The notes under the pieces are model-generated. The model did not search any database and had not been told where the DNA came from. It was given only the letters and a program-made list of their open reading frames with translations. A DNA stretch of 64,000 nt from Anthopleura xanthogrammica (Eukaryota; Cnidaria; Anthozoa; Actiniaria; Actiniidae), in NCBI GenBank assembly GCA_964019055.1, contig OZ025215.1, positions 5,745,770-5,809,769 of the forward strand, given 5' to 3'. This document shows positions 23,382 to 34,366 of this stretch, one piece after another; position 1 is the first letter of the stretch, and every line of letters starts with the position of its first letter. A program made the translations under genes and the position numbers.

Positions 23382-23616
23382 TGCGCACCCCTAAAAAGCA
23401 AATTACAAGAAAGTAAGTAAGAAATTAATAAGCAATGTTAACTTCATTATTGCAGTTTATATTTCTTCCGCCAATACTCAGCAGTAAAATAAAAGCTACT
23501 TTGAGCTATCTGCAATGTAATGAATTCATATTTGGTATTTTAGTTTCTAGTAATTCCATTTGACAACGTTCTTGCAATTAGCTGTAAACAGAAACGCTGT
23601 AGTATATATATTTATT

Positions 23617-23753
23617 TATCCCACACCATAGAAAATACAGCCAATCAGAAAGCAGGAAAGAAGCCGTTGTATATTCGTCAGTATTTCACTCTTTCTTCCC
23701 ATCATGCACTGCGCGTTGAATCTACGCATTTGTATTTTCTATGGTGTGGGATA
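23617..23753. mobile_element. MITE-like element with 23-bp perfect TIRs
   Basis: TATCCCACACCATAGAAAAT and three more bases at the left end are matched in exact reverse complement at 23731-23753. Length is 137 bp, with no coding sequence. Confidence 0.75.
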
Positions 23754-23758
23754 AAATG

Positions 23759-23914
23759 GTTATACAATGGTTTCTCGATTCATACCGTGGATATCCCACT
23801 CGATACTTGTATTTTCTTTGGATACAAACTCGCCTAAAGGCTCGTGTGTATACTAGAAACTACAAGTGACTCGTGGGATATTCCACGGTATACCACTCGA
23901 AACCATTGTATAAC
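23759..23914. mobile_element. Second palindromic element, abutting the previous one
   Basis: GTTATACAATGGTTTC at the left faces GAAACCATTGTATAAC at the right, and the arms continue inward with CCGTGGATATCCCACTCG facing a close match. It begins within six bases of the preceding element. Confidence 0.7.
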
Positions 23915-24370
23915 TAGTATGCACAGAAATACAAACATCCAGAGAAATGCAAAATTTAAAATCTAGAACATTTAGATACCTATATTACTTGTGGTCTCGA
24001 GGGAAATAGTTAGTTTTGGTTCCCCAAACATCCAAAGTCGAGGAAAAACAAAATTTTGGAGTGGATATCCATCTGAGAGGCATCTAACCAATTTCTAACC
24101 AATCACAGTCCGATTTTCTTATGACCGGCCCTGTGTTCTTTGTTCTACCTGAAAACTATTGACAATTGAATCCAATAAATTCTAAGTCTCGGAAAAATCC
24201 AAAATCCTTAATCCAAGTGATATTTCATCTGCGATTTATCTAAAAACCACTCGAGAAATGATTTTCAAAACAATTAAGAGTGAAGGGTGAAGTTCAGCAG
24301 TCATGATATAGTAATATGAAAGTGAATACTACGGCCGTACTGCTGCAAAGAAATACCTGAAAAAATGTAG

Positions 24371-24444
24371 GCTTATAGAACGGGACTCGAACCCATGACC
24401 TTTGCGATACCGGTGCAACACTCTAACCACCTGAGTATAAGGAC
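24371..24444 (-). repeat. tRNA-like element, probably a SINE head or tRNA pseudogene
   Basis: The minus strand reads like a tRNA: an A-box-like CTCAGGTGGTTAGAGTG and a B box GGGTTCGAGTCCC, with an anticodon-stem-like segment around GGTATCGCAA between them. The acceptor ends and anticodon stem do not pair properly, so it is not a credible functional tRNA. A second A-box-like fragment (TAGATAGCTCAGGTGGTA) follows at about 24568. Confidence 0.5.
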
Positions 24445-24523
24445 GGGATAGCCTGGCCCTAGCTAATAATATTCAAGTGAAATATATCCACTTGAATATT
24501 ATTAGCTTGGACCAGGGTATCCC
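24445..24523. repeat. Near-perfect 79-bp palindrome
   Basis: GGGATA...AGCTAATAATATTCAAGTG faces CACTTGAATATTATTAGCT...TATCCC across a loop of about nine bases. It immediately follows the tRNA-like element and would form a stable hairpin. Confidence 0.75.
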
Positions 24524-24646
24524 GCCATTATAGAACCCGCATCCAACTTGACCATATTCCTGTAGCTTAGATAGCTCAGGTGGTAAAATAAGTAAAATAA
24601 AGTAAAATAAACTATATTTTTTCCCATTTTTTTCCAACAAAGAAAA

Positions 24647-25913
24647 ATGGCCCAGATGATCCTACCTCATCTGTTGTTATACATCGTTGCCTCTTATTTA
24701 CCGAGGTCAGTCTTCTCTCAAGACACGTGCCCAGTGGTCAGATACACTGGCATATTCAAAGAGAGTAACCACGTCAAAGACCACGCTCTGCTTGGACGAT
24801 CCTACAAAAACCTGACCATCAATAACGTACAGGAGTGCTTCAGTGTCTGTATCCATGACTGTCGATGTGTGTCCTATCAACTATCTGGTAGACGATGTGA
24901 GCTGATTGACGAGGAAAGACTCACAGCTCCTGACCTTTTCAAACCATTGGCTGGATACAAGTACTACGAGCTGAAGCAACAGTTTAAAAAGGTACAATGA
25001 TCAGAATGAATATTAACACAGGCGAAAAACACATCAGATAACGTTTTCATCACCCTTCTTTGTATAATGCACTTCTGAAATTTTCATTTTTCTAAATCTA
25101 TTTCAGTCCAACAGTCTTAGTTGTTCAAGTCAGTGTTATAACGGTTGTTGTCGTTATTCTCAACCTTGTCTAAACGGTGGAACCTGCATTGACACGTGCC
25201 AAAACGTCACCCGCAAGTTTCAGTGCAAATGTCCACAGGGTTTTGGTGGAAGAGTTTGTCAGATTCCTCCTTCATGTGCTGGGTATAGCACAAGGTCTGT
25301 GCCAAACATCTACCCAATCCAAACAACCAATGGTAGTGCGTTGAAGGTGTACTGTGATATGGCGTCAGATCCTGGGATAGTGTGGACTTTGATCGAGTCG
25401 TTTGCGTTATCTGAAGAGGAGAAGTTTAGAGAAACACCTTTCACAGTGGATTTTCCCTCTAATAAAGAAGATGTCAACTGGACAGACTATCGCCTGTCAC
25501 TCGCTACAATGCAACACGTCAAACGTGATGCTACTCACTGGAGAGCCACTTGTAACTATGACACTGATGGACTGGTCAAGACAGACTACATCCAGGGACG
25601 TTTCAGTGAAATGGATATTCTGACATATGATGGAAAATTTGTTTGTGCAAAAGTTCAGTATATCAACGTGCGTGGAATCAGTTGTGCAAATTGTACCGCT
25701 GCATTTAAACAATCTGCAACTAGCCATGCATTTATTGAGAGTGGAAAAGGATCAATAAGAGGATGCGAGTGGGATGGACGTCTGGGGAGTATTGAATTGG
25801 AAAACAACAATTGGTGCAACAACTTCGGTAATTTTTTACCGTCACAACAAAACCCTGCCCATCGTTGTACAGCTTCCGCCTCTTCGACCACACAGTGGTG
25901 GATTGGACAATGA
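24647..25913 (+). CDS. Paralogue A: secreted PAN-EGF-fibrinogen-like protein
   Basis: Two exons, 24647-24991 and 25107-25913, with a 115-nt GT-AG intron in phase 0, give 383 residues. Residues 1-24 are a signal peptide (MAQMILPHLLLYIVASY...). Residues 28-115 form a PAN/Apple domain with C28, C64, C68, C72, C74 and C84. Exon 2 begins with a Cys-rich stretch and an EGF module (PCLNGGTC ... FQCKCPQGFGGRVC, to residue 166). A fibrinogen-related domain follows from C172, with the family signature LKVYCDM...WTLIES and the end motif HRCTASASSTTQWWIG. The layout resembles anthozoan proteins called uncharacterised skeletal organic matrix protein 5-like; that link is from memory. Likely an extracellular or matrix-binding protein. 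A is the most diverged copy in its C-terminal domain. AATAAA at 26142-26147 is a plausible poly(A) signal. Confidence 0.85.
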
Positions 25914-26564
25914 CTATGATAGATTTTTCAATTGTGTGCAACAGCTAACAGCAGAATAAGAAATCACCGAGAACTTTTTTCGGAAAGAAAATGAAGACTG
26001 TGCACGGCAATGTTGAGTAAAGTTCAACTTCTTCGTTGCCACTGATGGAAAAACATTTTTCTTTCACGGCTCTTTTTCTTCTCGATGATGAGCCACAAAC
26101 ACATTGTAACACTCGCCAACTGGTTCAGTCCAAATTTACCAAATAAATCAATTTCTCAAGTGGTGGCTACCGCTCTGGATCTACTTTATGTTTACGTCTA
26201 ACTAGCACAAAGCGGACAAAGCTTATAGTAGCCTTTACGTACATCAGTATAATGGAAGCTTAAATCCATCTCAGTTAAAATTTACCTTTACACACATTTA
26301 CAGTTATATTACGATATATGTTTACTATTGTTGCTTGAGGTGAGGATACGTAAGTATAAGTAATATGACTACATGCTGTCCAATTTGGAAATAATTCGGC
26401 GATGAAAAAAGTTCTGAGAACTTCCAAAAATTAGACGAGTTCAATTTGGCAGTCGGGGATTTTTTAAAATTCAATTGGCAAAATTGGCCGGGCATGTAGT
26501 CGTATTGTAGATAAATTATATGATGCAAAACTTACGATCACAAGAATAACACACATAAGCTTAA
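25914..26564. other. 3' flank of paralogue A
   Basis: Non-coding. It holds the AATAAA at 26142-26147 about 230 bp after the stop codon. Nothing else was recognised. Confidence 0.4.
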
Positions 26565-27060
26565 ATAGACCAATTCACGATCTTCGGCGGCCATTTTGAA
26601 TTGGGGAAACCCGGCAAAATATATGGAAATCTGGATCACCTTTACTTCCCGTAGTTCTGCTCAGCGTTGTCGGATTTTCAAAATTTAAACTTTTTTCAAA
26701 ATATATTTTCGTTGTTATTTATGACCCATAATATGATGGATATTGGAAAGCTACAAATTGAGAGAATAAGATTTTTGTTTTCATATATAATAAAACGATA
26801 GGCACGATCGGCACGATCGGCACGATCGGCACTTGAGTTATGAAAATTATAGACTCGTAAATAGTAGTTAAAATACTTACATTGATATTATTTTCAGTCC
26901 GAATGCTCCGGTACATGCCTGCTGGTTATTGAAGTTTAAATTTTGAAAATCCAACAAAATATATCATAGTTACGGGAAGTCAAAGTGATCCAGATCTCTA
27001 TATATTTTGCCAGGTTTACCCCAATTCTAAATAGCCGCCAAAAACCGTGAATTGGTCTAT
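26565..27060. mobile_element. 496-bp palindromic element with a 9-bp tandem repeat in the loop
   Basis: The left end ATAGACCAATTCACG is matched by CGTGAATTGGTCTAT at the right, and the arms stay complementary for over 130 bp (GATCACCTTTACTTCCCGTA facing TACGGGAAGTCAAAGTGATC). The loop has GGCACGATC repeated three times (about 26801-26830). Non-coding MITE-like element. Confidence 0.7.
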
Positions 27061-27814
27061 AGTATGTTAGAAATTACTCGAAGCTTCTTGCATTGCCATC
27101 CGCAAAACACCGGTCAAATACTTTAGTACTTTTGAATGAGGTGAAGACATGATGTTTTGCGAGGTTTTGAACGATTGTCATTGAGAGTGAAACACTCATT
27201 CATGTCGCGGTTTTTTATGTGCTCAAGTTTATATATCCTTCTTGCATGCAACTCCGTCAATTGTTTTTGGAAATACTTTTGGGAATCTCGTAAAAAGCTT
27301 TAGGCTGCAACTCCTTGTTTATGAAATTATCATAAGTCTGACTAGAAACATTGTTAAACAAAGGCATGCAAAGCCAATGATACAAGCGTAAGCTGCACGC
27401 TGACTGGTTGAAAGTGTTGTTATTCTTGAGTTGTGATTGGCTGAGAGAAACTATCCAATAACTGAGTAATTGGAGAGTTTCAATTTTCAAGAAAAAATGC
27501 ATACGAGAACTATCCAGATTAATATATTTAATTGGACAAGAAAGAACCTTTGAAAACTATTAGTGTAACACGTAACTTGGATGGTAATTTTTTTAAAGAA
27601 TTAATCCTAAGACATGACAGAAATAGGGTCTTATTCATGGTTTAAACGTGCATAATAGAAATCGTGTTAATTCTTTTTCTGTCTATGGAGTGACACGAAA
27701 ACCTAAAACGTAAGCAAGTTTACACCATGTGAGTAATTACTTTTTCTTGTAACTATTCAAGTTTACTATATGTTCATTACTTTGCACATTTAACAAAAAT
27801 AAAAAAATGGTCTC
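27061..27814. other. Intergenic region before the assembly gap
   Basis: AT-rich, no gene recognised. It ends with a A-run and ATGGTCTC at the edge of the gap. Confidence 0.4.
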
Positions 27815-28014
27815 NNNNNNNNNNNNNNNNNNNNNNNNNNNNNNNNNNNNNNNNNNNNNNNNNNNNNNNNNNNNNNNNNNNNNNNNNNNNNNNNNNNNNN
27901 NNNNNNNNNNNNNNNNNNNNNNNNNNNNNNNNNNNNNNNNNNNNNNNNNNNNNNNNNNNNNNNNNNNNNNNNNNNNNNNNNNNNNNNNNNNNNNNNNNNN
28001 NNNNNNNNNNNNNN
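27815..28014. other. Assembly gap of 200 N
   Basis: Exactly 200 unresolved bases, a size often used as a placeholder. The eight bases ATGGTCTC stand on both sides of the gap. Confidence 0.99.
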
Positions 28015-28899
28015 ATGGTCTCGGGTTTATTGGCAAGAATGTGGGTACCAGTTGAACCTTCCTGTCACCTTGGTCACCAGTTGGTTCCAACTGCTCCGCT
28101 TCTGGGTGTGTGTCAGTACTGTCTTTTTCTATAAAGAAATACGTTTTATATATACTTTAAAACAGGCAATATATTTACTTAGGAATGAGTTCATCTCAGT
28201 ATTGGACAACTGGTTACCATGAAGTAGGTTCACGTCCTCCCGTCTCCAGTAGGGACTGTAGGAAATTGTATTACCAATTTGATACGCTCCGTAGTCCCCA
28301 ATGGGAAAATCATTCGAAATGTGAGCTGGCCTTTTGTCAGTGGCTAAACCAATCACATTTTGTTTTTTCGAACTTCGAACAGTTTCTATGCAATGGAGGT
28401 AATGGAGGCAAACCTACTTTATGATAACCAGTCGTCCAATCAGATGGTTGCGAGGTCAACTGTCATTTCCGGAGTCCAGCGCACGATCGCCAAGAAAAAA
28501 TGTAGCAGAAATTCGGTCAATAGTTAGGATTTCGTTCGGTATAACTCTGGATCCGTGAAAGTGTTGCTGGTTTCTGGACAGAAGGATCATTATTCTGTGG
28601 TGCTGAGGGGATTTTGGAGGCAGAGGATCGGGATTAAACCATCGATGACAAGGGGTGCCTTGCCGCTTGAAAAAAACTGCTCTTAAACCGTTAAAAACCA
28701 CCCAGAATGACACCAAATACCTTTAACAACAACATGGGACCAAGGTATGTTCAAATTTATCATTTTTACCATTTTGCAATATTTGAACACTCCAGATGAT
28801 CTGAGTAAGCGTACAAAGTATGATTTCTGTGATCGAAGAAAGAATCAATCCAATCAACAACAGCAACGCTCAACTTCGCTTGCGCACTACGGTCATCCT
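28015..28899 (-). other. Possible exons of an unidentified minus-strand gene near the gap
   Basis: Two stretches look exon-like on the minus strand. One (about 28899-28763) follows a good acceptor (TTCTTTTCAG) and encodes DDRSAQAKLSVAVVDWIDSF before a possible donor. The other (from 28128) follows TTTATAG and encodes TDTHPEAEQLEPTGDQGD, running into the gap. No family was recognised and the joining is not established. The frame between them (28456-28716) is not convincing. Confidence 0.2.
28201..28440. mobile_element. Inverted-repeat element, 240 bp
   Basis: ATTGGACAACTGGTTACCAT at the left end faces ATGATAACCAGTCGTCCAAT at the right, and the complementarity extends to the AAGTAGGTT/AACCTACTT pair. 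Non-coding. Confidence 0.65.
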
Positions 28900-29563
28900 G
28901 AAAAGAAATGAAATATGTGCGACTTTCTTGTTGAAAACGAGACAATAATAGATTTGATGAAGCTTCACTTATGGTTTTAAGCATCCTGGAGATTGCTAAG
29001 GACCCAAGAGCAGCGGAAGATGTGGACATTGAAGTAAAATCCAACACTTGTTTTCAAGTAGAAACATTTTAAACATAGCTTTTAATTTTTTTTTTTAAAT
29101 CATCGGCTAAATGACACTTCTCCTTGTATTTTCCTTGTGCCCAACTTTGTCTTTTTTCCTCCTTCCCATGAAGGATTGGACTCGCAAAGCGGAGACATGG
29201 GATTGATTCTTTTTTCGAAAATATGCTCATAGTATAGTTTTGGTCTAAAAGCTAGTCTGTTAAGCAATAAAAAAAAATGCTATAACATTATTTATCTACA
29301 GCACTATGTTTTTCATTATCCATAAATGTTACAATTGTTGGTCATTCTTCCAATTGTCAGAGCAGAGTGTAATAGAATAGAGCAGATTTCAAAACATATT
29401 ATTGTATGGTGCATGTGTACTGCACGCTATTGTACGAGTGGTAACATTTTACTCTTTTTGATTGTAATTGCATTGCCGATCACGCAATGAGCGTGATAAA
29501 AAGCCTTGACGATGAAAAACTCTTAGGAACAGCCTCTGGGTAGCTTAATTGATAAATGAAGTT
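28900..29563. other. Intergenic region upstream of tRNA-Ser copy 1
   Basis: No gene was supported. A minus-strand open frame continues to about 29047 and could be a 5' exon of the unidentified gene, but nothing recognisable is encoded. Confidence 0.3.
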
Positions 29564-29645
29564 GACGAGGTGGCCGAGTGGTTAAGGCGTTGGACTGCTA
29601 ATCCAATGGGCTATGCCCGCGTGGGTTCGAATCCCATCCTCGTCG
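29564..29645 (+). tRNA. tRNA-Ser(GCT), copy 1
   Basis: Complete class II tRNA of 82 nt including discriminator G. The acceptor stem GACGAGG pairs with CCTCGTC. The anticodon stem TTGGA/TCCAA encloses CTGCTAA (anticodon GCT, serine AGC/AGU codons). It has a long variable arm and T-arm GGTTCGAATCC. Pol III A and B boxes are intact and T-runs follow. It differs from the other two copies by one base in the variable arm (CTATGCCC against CTCTGCCC). Confidence 0.95.
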
Positions 29646-30519
29646 ATGTTTTTCCTTTTTATCTTTTATTGTCTCCTAGCTAGTATGCGTTGAGAGCACA
29701 GGAAACCCACAGCTACTGGTATCAATGTTTAAAATAAAAATCAATGATGCGCAAAAGCTCGTACACCTACTTGAGCTCGGCGGCGTTTCCGGAATGGCTG
29801 AAGTTCAAGTCTGAATATATTATCAGCTGCTTACGTTCCTAGTGTTGAATAAAATGACAAGGGAACTTTGAGAATTTCTATTCAATGCCTCAGCCTATTG
29901 TTTTCTTTCTGCACTATATCAACGATTGCTGAGAATAGACAGCATCGTTTATAATTTTGCTGTTAGTAGAAGGCAATATTAATAATACGGCATGCCCAAA
30001 AATCCCCCTGCCTTGCATCGGTCTCAGTTTCAGTAATTTATGATTGCAATGCTTTTTTGTTAAATTAGCTGACAACTCAACAAAATAACAAATTACTATA
30101 AACAAAGTAGAAATTGGATGGGGAAAAATATGTAAGGCCGATTGCCCATCTTACCAGTTAGGTTGAGCATTTAAAACGGGTGAACTATCCCAAAGGTAAA
30201 TAAATTTCTCAAACTTACATAGTGTCAACACGTGCGAGAAGGGCACAGGGAACCCAATTTCTAAACAGTGCAAGTTCGGCGTCAAATCTGAGTATCCACG
30301 AGTTCACCACATGGTGCGTTTGATTGATCTTATGACATGCTGACCAGACGGCCTTCATCAGGTGATAGTAAAACAATTGTGCGGCCTAGGACGTGACGTG
30401 ATACACTTCTGGCTTCTCCTTTACTGCCAATTCGAGCGCTTCACTGATAGCTTTATACTTTTACACAGTACGCGTGGACGTTTTTTATCTCTTCGAAAAA
30501 AGTGGGACTTGGAAACTAA
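29646..30519. other. tRNA flank shared with copy 2, then intergenic DNA
   Basis: Bases from the tRNA end to about 29830 match the flank of tRNA-Ser copy 2 (39063-39240), including AGCTCGGCGGCGTTTCCGGA. Beyond this nothing was recognised. Confidence 0.5.
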
Positions 30520-31020
30520 GTGGAAGTGATCTTTAATCCAAGCCACCATTGCGTGGAAGATGAAGGTGAAGATGTGCATCGATGAGCAGGGTTTGCAATA
30601 GTGTATTTTCCAAAACTGTCGCACCAGTCATTACCATTTTTCAGTGCGCCTCAGATCTTTCATTCCATTGGCAACCGATGTTTAATCCATACCCGCTGTC
30701 GATAAATATATGAATAGCAGACTTTTGCTTTAAGTGTGAGGTGCAGTTCTGACAGCTGATACCACGCACGTTGATGTACTCGACTTTAGCACATGTGTGG
30801 TCTCCTACGTACGTCAGAATATCCATTTTACTGAGACGACCCCGGATGTAGTCTGTCTTGACCAGTCCCGTGTCATAGTTACAAGTGGCTCTCCAGTGAG
30901 TAGCATCACGTTTGACGTGTTGCATTGTATTGCGTGACATGCGATAGTCAGACCAGTTGGGAGGGTTTTCTTCTTCGGAGGGAAAATCCTTTGTCATGGG
31001 TGCCGCTTTGAATTTTTTTT
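30520..31020 (-). pseudogene. Truncated copy of the fibrinogen-like exon of the A-F family
   Basis: The minus strand from about 31020 matches exon 2 of the family from the KFKAAPMTKDF block onward, keeps DYRMSRNTMQHVKRDATHW and VRGISCQNCTSH, then breaks at a one-base deletion near 30645 (stop after ERSEAH). The correct frame resumes as NDWCDSFGKY...HRCTSSPSSSTQWWLG. The signal peptide, PAN and EGF parts are missing. Its sequence is closest to paralogue D (TYVGDHTCAKVEYIN, HIFIDSG). It lies downstream of gene B in the same orientation, so it looks like the 3' half of a former neighbour. Confidence 0.85.
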
Positions 31021-31273
31021 TGCTACTATTGGTCCATATAGATAAGTTTAACTAAGCCGTTTCCAATTTTCATTGATTTTCATCCAAGTGCCTCTTTACT
31101 CATTCAAGGCAGAAGTTGAGTATGTACGTAGTTTTTTAGATAAAGTCTGTTCCATATATACATTATCAAGCAGTCATTAGGAATGCTTTAATTTAAGTTA
31201 CAAGATTACATTCGTCCACATTTTAAAGCGAAAATGAAAAATTAAAGCCTGAAGAAAAGTTAATGTCACGTGG
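31021..31273. other. 3' flank of paralogue B, shared with paralogue C
   Basis: Read on the minus strand, this resembles the 3' flank of paralogue C at 42308-42560 (for example AATCAATGAAAATTGGAA and AGAGGCACTTGGATGAAAAT). This shows that B and C shared a duplicated block including non-coding flank. Confidence 0.6.
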
Positions 31274-32586
31274 TTAGAAGACAGCTTTCCCAAGCCACCA
31301 CTGGGTGGTAGATGAACGGGAAGATGAGCATCGATGAGCGGAGTTTATAACACCGTATCTTCCAAAATTTTCGCACCAATCATTATTATCATTAGTACCA
31401 CCTTTCCGTCCATCCCACTGACACTTCATGTCTGCCCAACTGCCACGTCCACTATCAACAAATGGATGCATAGCAGAGCCTTGTCTGAAATGTGTGGTGC
31501 AGTTCTGACAGCTGATGCCACGCACATCGATGTACTCGACTTTAGCACATGTGGCTCCCATTTCATACGTCATAACATCCATTTCACTAAGACGTCCTCG
31601 GATGTAGTCTGTCTTGACCAGTCCATCAGTGTCATAGTTACAAGTGGCTCTCCAGTGAGTAGCATCACGTTTGACGTGTTGCATTGTATTGCGTGACATG
31701 CGATAGTCAGACCAGTTGGAAGGGTTTTCTTCGTTGGAGGGAAAATCCTTTGTCATGGGTGCCGTTTTGAATTTTTCTTTTTTTGAAAGCGCAAATGACT
31801 CGATCAAAGTCCACACCATCCCCGGCTCTGACGTCATATCACAGTACACCTTCAACGCACTATCACTGGTTGTTTGGATTGGATAGATGTTTGGCACAGA
31901 CCTTGTGCTGTACCCAGAGCATGAAGGAGGAATCTGACAAACTCTTCCACCAAAACCCTGTGGACATTTGCACTGAAACTTGCGTGTGACGTTTTGGCAC
32001 ATTTCGATGCAGGTTCCACCGTTTAGACAAGGTTGAGAATAACGACAACAACCGTTATGGCACTGACTTGAACAACTAAGACTGTTGGACTGAAATAGAT
32101 ATAAAAAATGTATTTAAAAAATGAAAATTGCAGAAGTGTATTAAAAGTTATATTCATGGAAGGACGACGAAAACATTATCTGATGCATGCGGTTCTGCCC
32201 TGTGTTAGTATTAGTTCTGATCATCAGCCGGGAATTACCTTTTTAAACTGTTGCTTCAGCTCGTAGTACTTGTATCCAGTTTGATTTGGTTTGAAGATAT
32301 CAGCAGCTGTGTGTCTGTCCTCGTCGATCAGCTCACATCCTCTACCAGATACTTGATAGGACACACATCGACAGTCATGGATACTGACACTAAAGCACTC
32401 CTGTACGGTATTGATGGTCAGATTTTTGTAGAACCGTCCAAGCAGAGCGTGGTCTTTTACGTGGTCACTGTCGTTGAATCTGCCAGTGTATCTGACCACT
32501 GGGCACGTGTCTTGAGAGAAGACTGCCCTCGGTAAATAAGAGGCAACGATGTATAACAACAGATGAGGTAAGATCTTCTGAGCCAT
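31274..32586 (-). CDS. Paralogue B: secreted PAN-EGF-fibrinogen-like protein
   Basis: Exon 1 is 32586-32239 (116 codons) and exon 2 is 32089-31274, with a 149-nt intron in phase 0, giving 387 residues. It shares the A-type signal peptide (MAQKILPHLLLYIVASYLPR), unlike C to F. The PAN domain has Ser where the others have Cys in the motif ECFSVCIHDCRC, so one conserved disulphide partner is missing. It also has one extra residue (FKPNQTGYKY). The EGF module and the fibrinogen-related domain (ends SSTTQWWLGKAVF) are intact. I place the start at the signal-peptide Met, although the frame is open upstream through a tetranucleotide microsatellite. Function is inferred from domains only: secreted, probably carbohydrate- or protein-binding. 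Confidence 0.82.
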
Positions 32587-32660
32587 TTTTCTTTGTTGGA
32601 AAAAATGCGAAAAAATATAGTTTACTTTACTTTGATAGCTTCGCCCTTTTCTAACATTAC

Positions 32661-33049
32661 CATACATACATACATACATACATACATACATACATACATA
32701 CATACATACATACATACATACATACATACATACATACATACATACATACATACATACATACATACATACATACATACATACATACATACATACATACATA
32801 CATACATACATACATACATACATACATACATACATACATACATACATACATACATACATGCATGCATGCATGCATGCATGCATGCATGCATGCATACATA
32901 CATACATACATACATACATACATACATACATACATACATACAACATACATACATACATACATACATACATACATACATACATACATACATACATACATAC
33001 ATACATACATACATACATACATACATACATACATACATACAAACATACA
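32661..33049. repeat. (CATA)n microsatellite with an internal (CATG)n block
   Basis: About 390 bp of tetranucleotide repeat. The (CATG)n part lies at about 32857-32894 and there is one slip (ACAACATA) near 32941. It starts 75 bp upstream of the paralogue B start codon. Because the unit is four bases with no stop in any frame, all three frames on both strands are open (MYVC and HTYI repeats). Confidence 0.95.
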
Positions 33050-34366
33050 GACGCAAGCTATTTATAATAACTATGAAAGTTAACCAACATAGATAGCTAC
33101 TAAATTTGATTTACAATAGTATACATTAAGGTCGAGGGGAGAAAAACTATATAATATCATAACTAACAGACGAATTAAAGATGAGAAGGAGAAAAAAACC
33201 AACAACACAAATGATAGAAACAATATTGAAGATATTTACGAGAAAAATAATTTCTCTTATTTGGAAACAACAGACCACCTATTGTAAAGTGCGAGAAAAC
33301 AAGAAATGTTTATTTTGGAATAAAAATATTGTTTATGATATTCGGCCTCTGAAATGCATCAAAATCGCTTCCGTGCTTACCTCCCCTTGGGAGGAAAATT
33401 GACTGGAGCATAAAACAAGAGAAAAGAAAACGACACAAAGATGATACGTGATAGTTCTAATAAAAACAAATGATTAATTATAGCGCTAACTCGAACTTCT
33501 AAAAAAATTAAAAAAATTTGTTCGAGCTAGTGAAGCTGGAGATAAAAGCAGAGGAGATAAGCGGTAGTATATTGAGTGGAAACAAGTTCCAAGGGAAAAG
33601 GGTTTGTGCTCGAGGTATACACGTTTCTCAATAGCAATAGGCCGTTATTCGTCTGACTGATTTCCTGCCTCAAAACACGAATTATCTGCCAAAAATATGC
33701 AAAATTCCTCATGGGCATTCATTTCGTCACTAGTATAAATTCGGCAAACAGCCTGGGTTTTCATGCATGATGTAAACAAAGTCGCTAAACGAATCTCGCG
33801 ACTACTTTAGCTTACATTATCGACTTGGTTTGAAAATTCTAAGATATCTAAAGGTTATATGTTATTTTCTCAAGCCAATCAACCTGTTTGTTTTAACTTC
33901 CTAAATTCGTTTGATAGTTTAATAAGATGTCATATAAGGAAAGAAAGCAAAATCATTCATAAAACCTAATTCTTTTCATTTTGCCAACTATTCAATTCAG
34001 TTGGTAATTTTTTTTCAAATAATTGCTTGCATTTCGCTTAAACTCAAATACTCGATTTTTTTTAATACCAGCATCAAAAACAAAACTTTGTCTTCTGAAA
34101 TTCAGAATTCTATTGTTTTTTGTGTGTGTGTGTTTTAACGTAGTATTCACGATAATTCACGATACTTTTCATAAGGCTATTGAGGAGGTCAGCCAAAATA
34201 TTTTGTTTTATTATCTAAAGATGAAAAGAATTTAAATAAAACAAATATACCACAATTGATATAACCTACCGAGCTCTACCAAACTTGATAATATGAGCAA
34301 AACCTTAAATCTGACCATTGTCACGAAATTTCGATTTTGTTTGAATTTTGCTGACATCCACTCTTT
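33050..34366. other. Intergenic region, nothing recognised
   Basis: AT-rich DNA between the microsatellite and the inverted-repeat elements. No gene, RNA or repeat family was supported. Confidence 0.4.

Noticed and set aside
24371..24444. Functional tRNA-Thr or tRNA-Ala gene
   Set aside because: Acceptor ends and anticodon stem do not pair; better read as a tRNA-derived repeat.
32661..33049. CRISPR-like array
   Set aside because: It is a simple tetranucleotide repeat with no spacers, in a eukaryotic genome.
32224..33096. Long MYVC or HTYI repeat open frames on both strands
   Set aside because: They are translations of a four-base microsatellite with no stop codon in any frame. Only the part from the signal-peptide Met of paralogue B is taken as coding.
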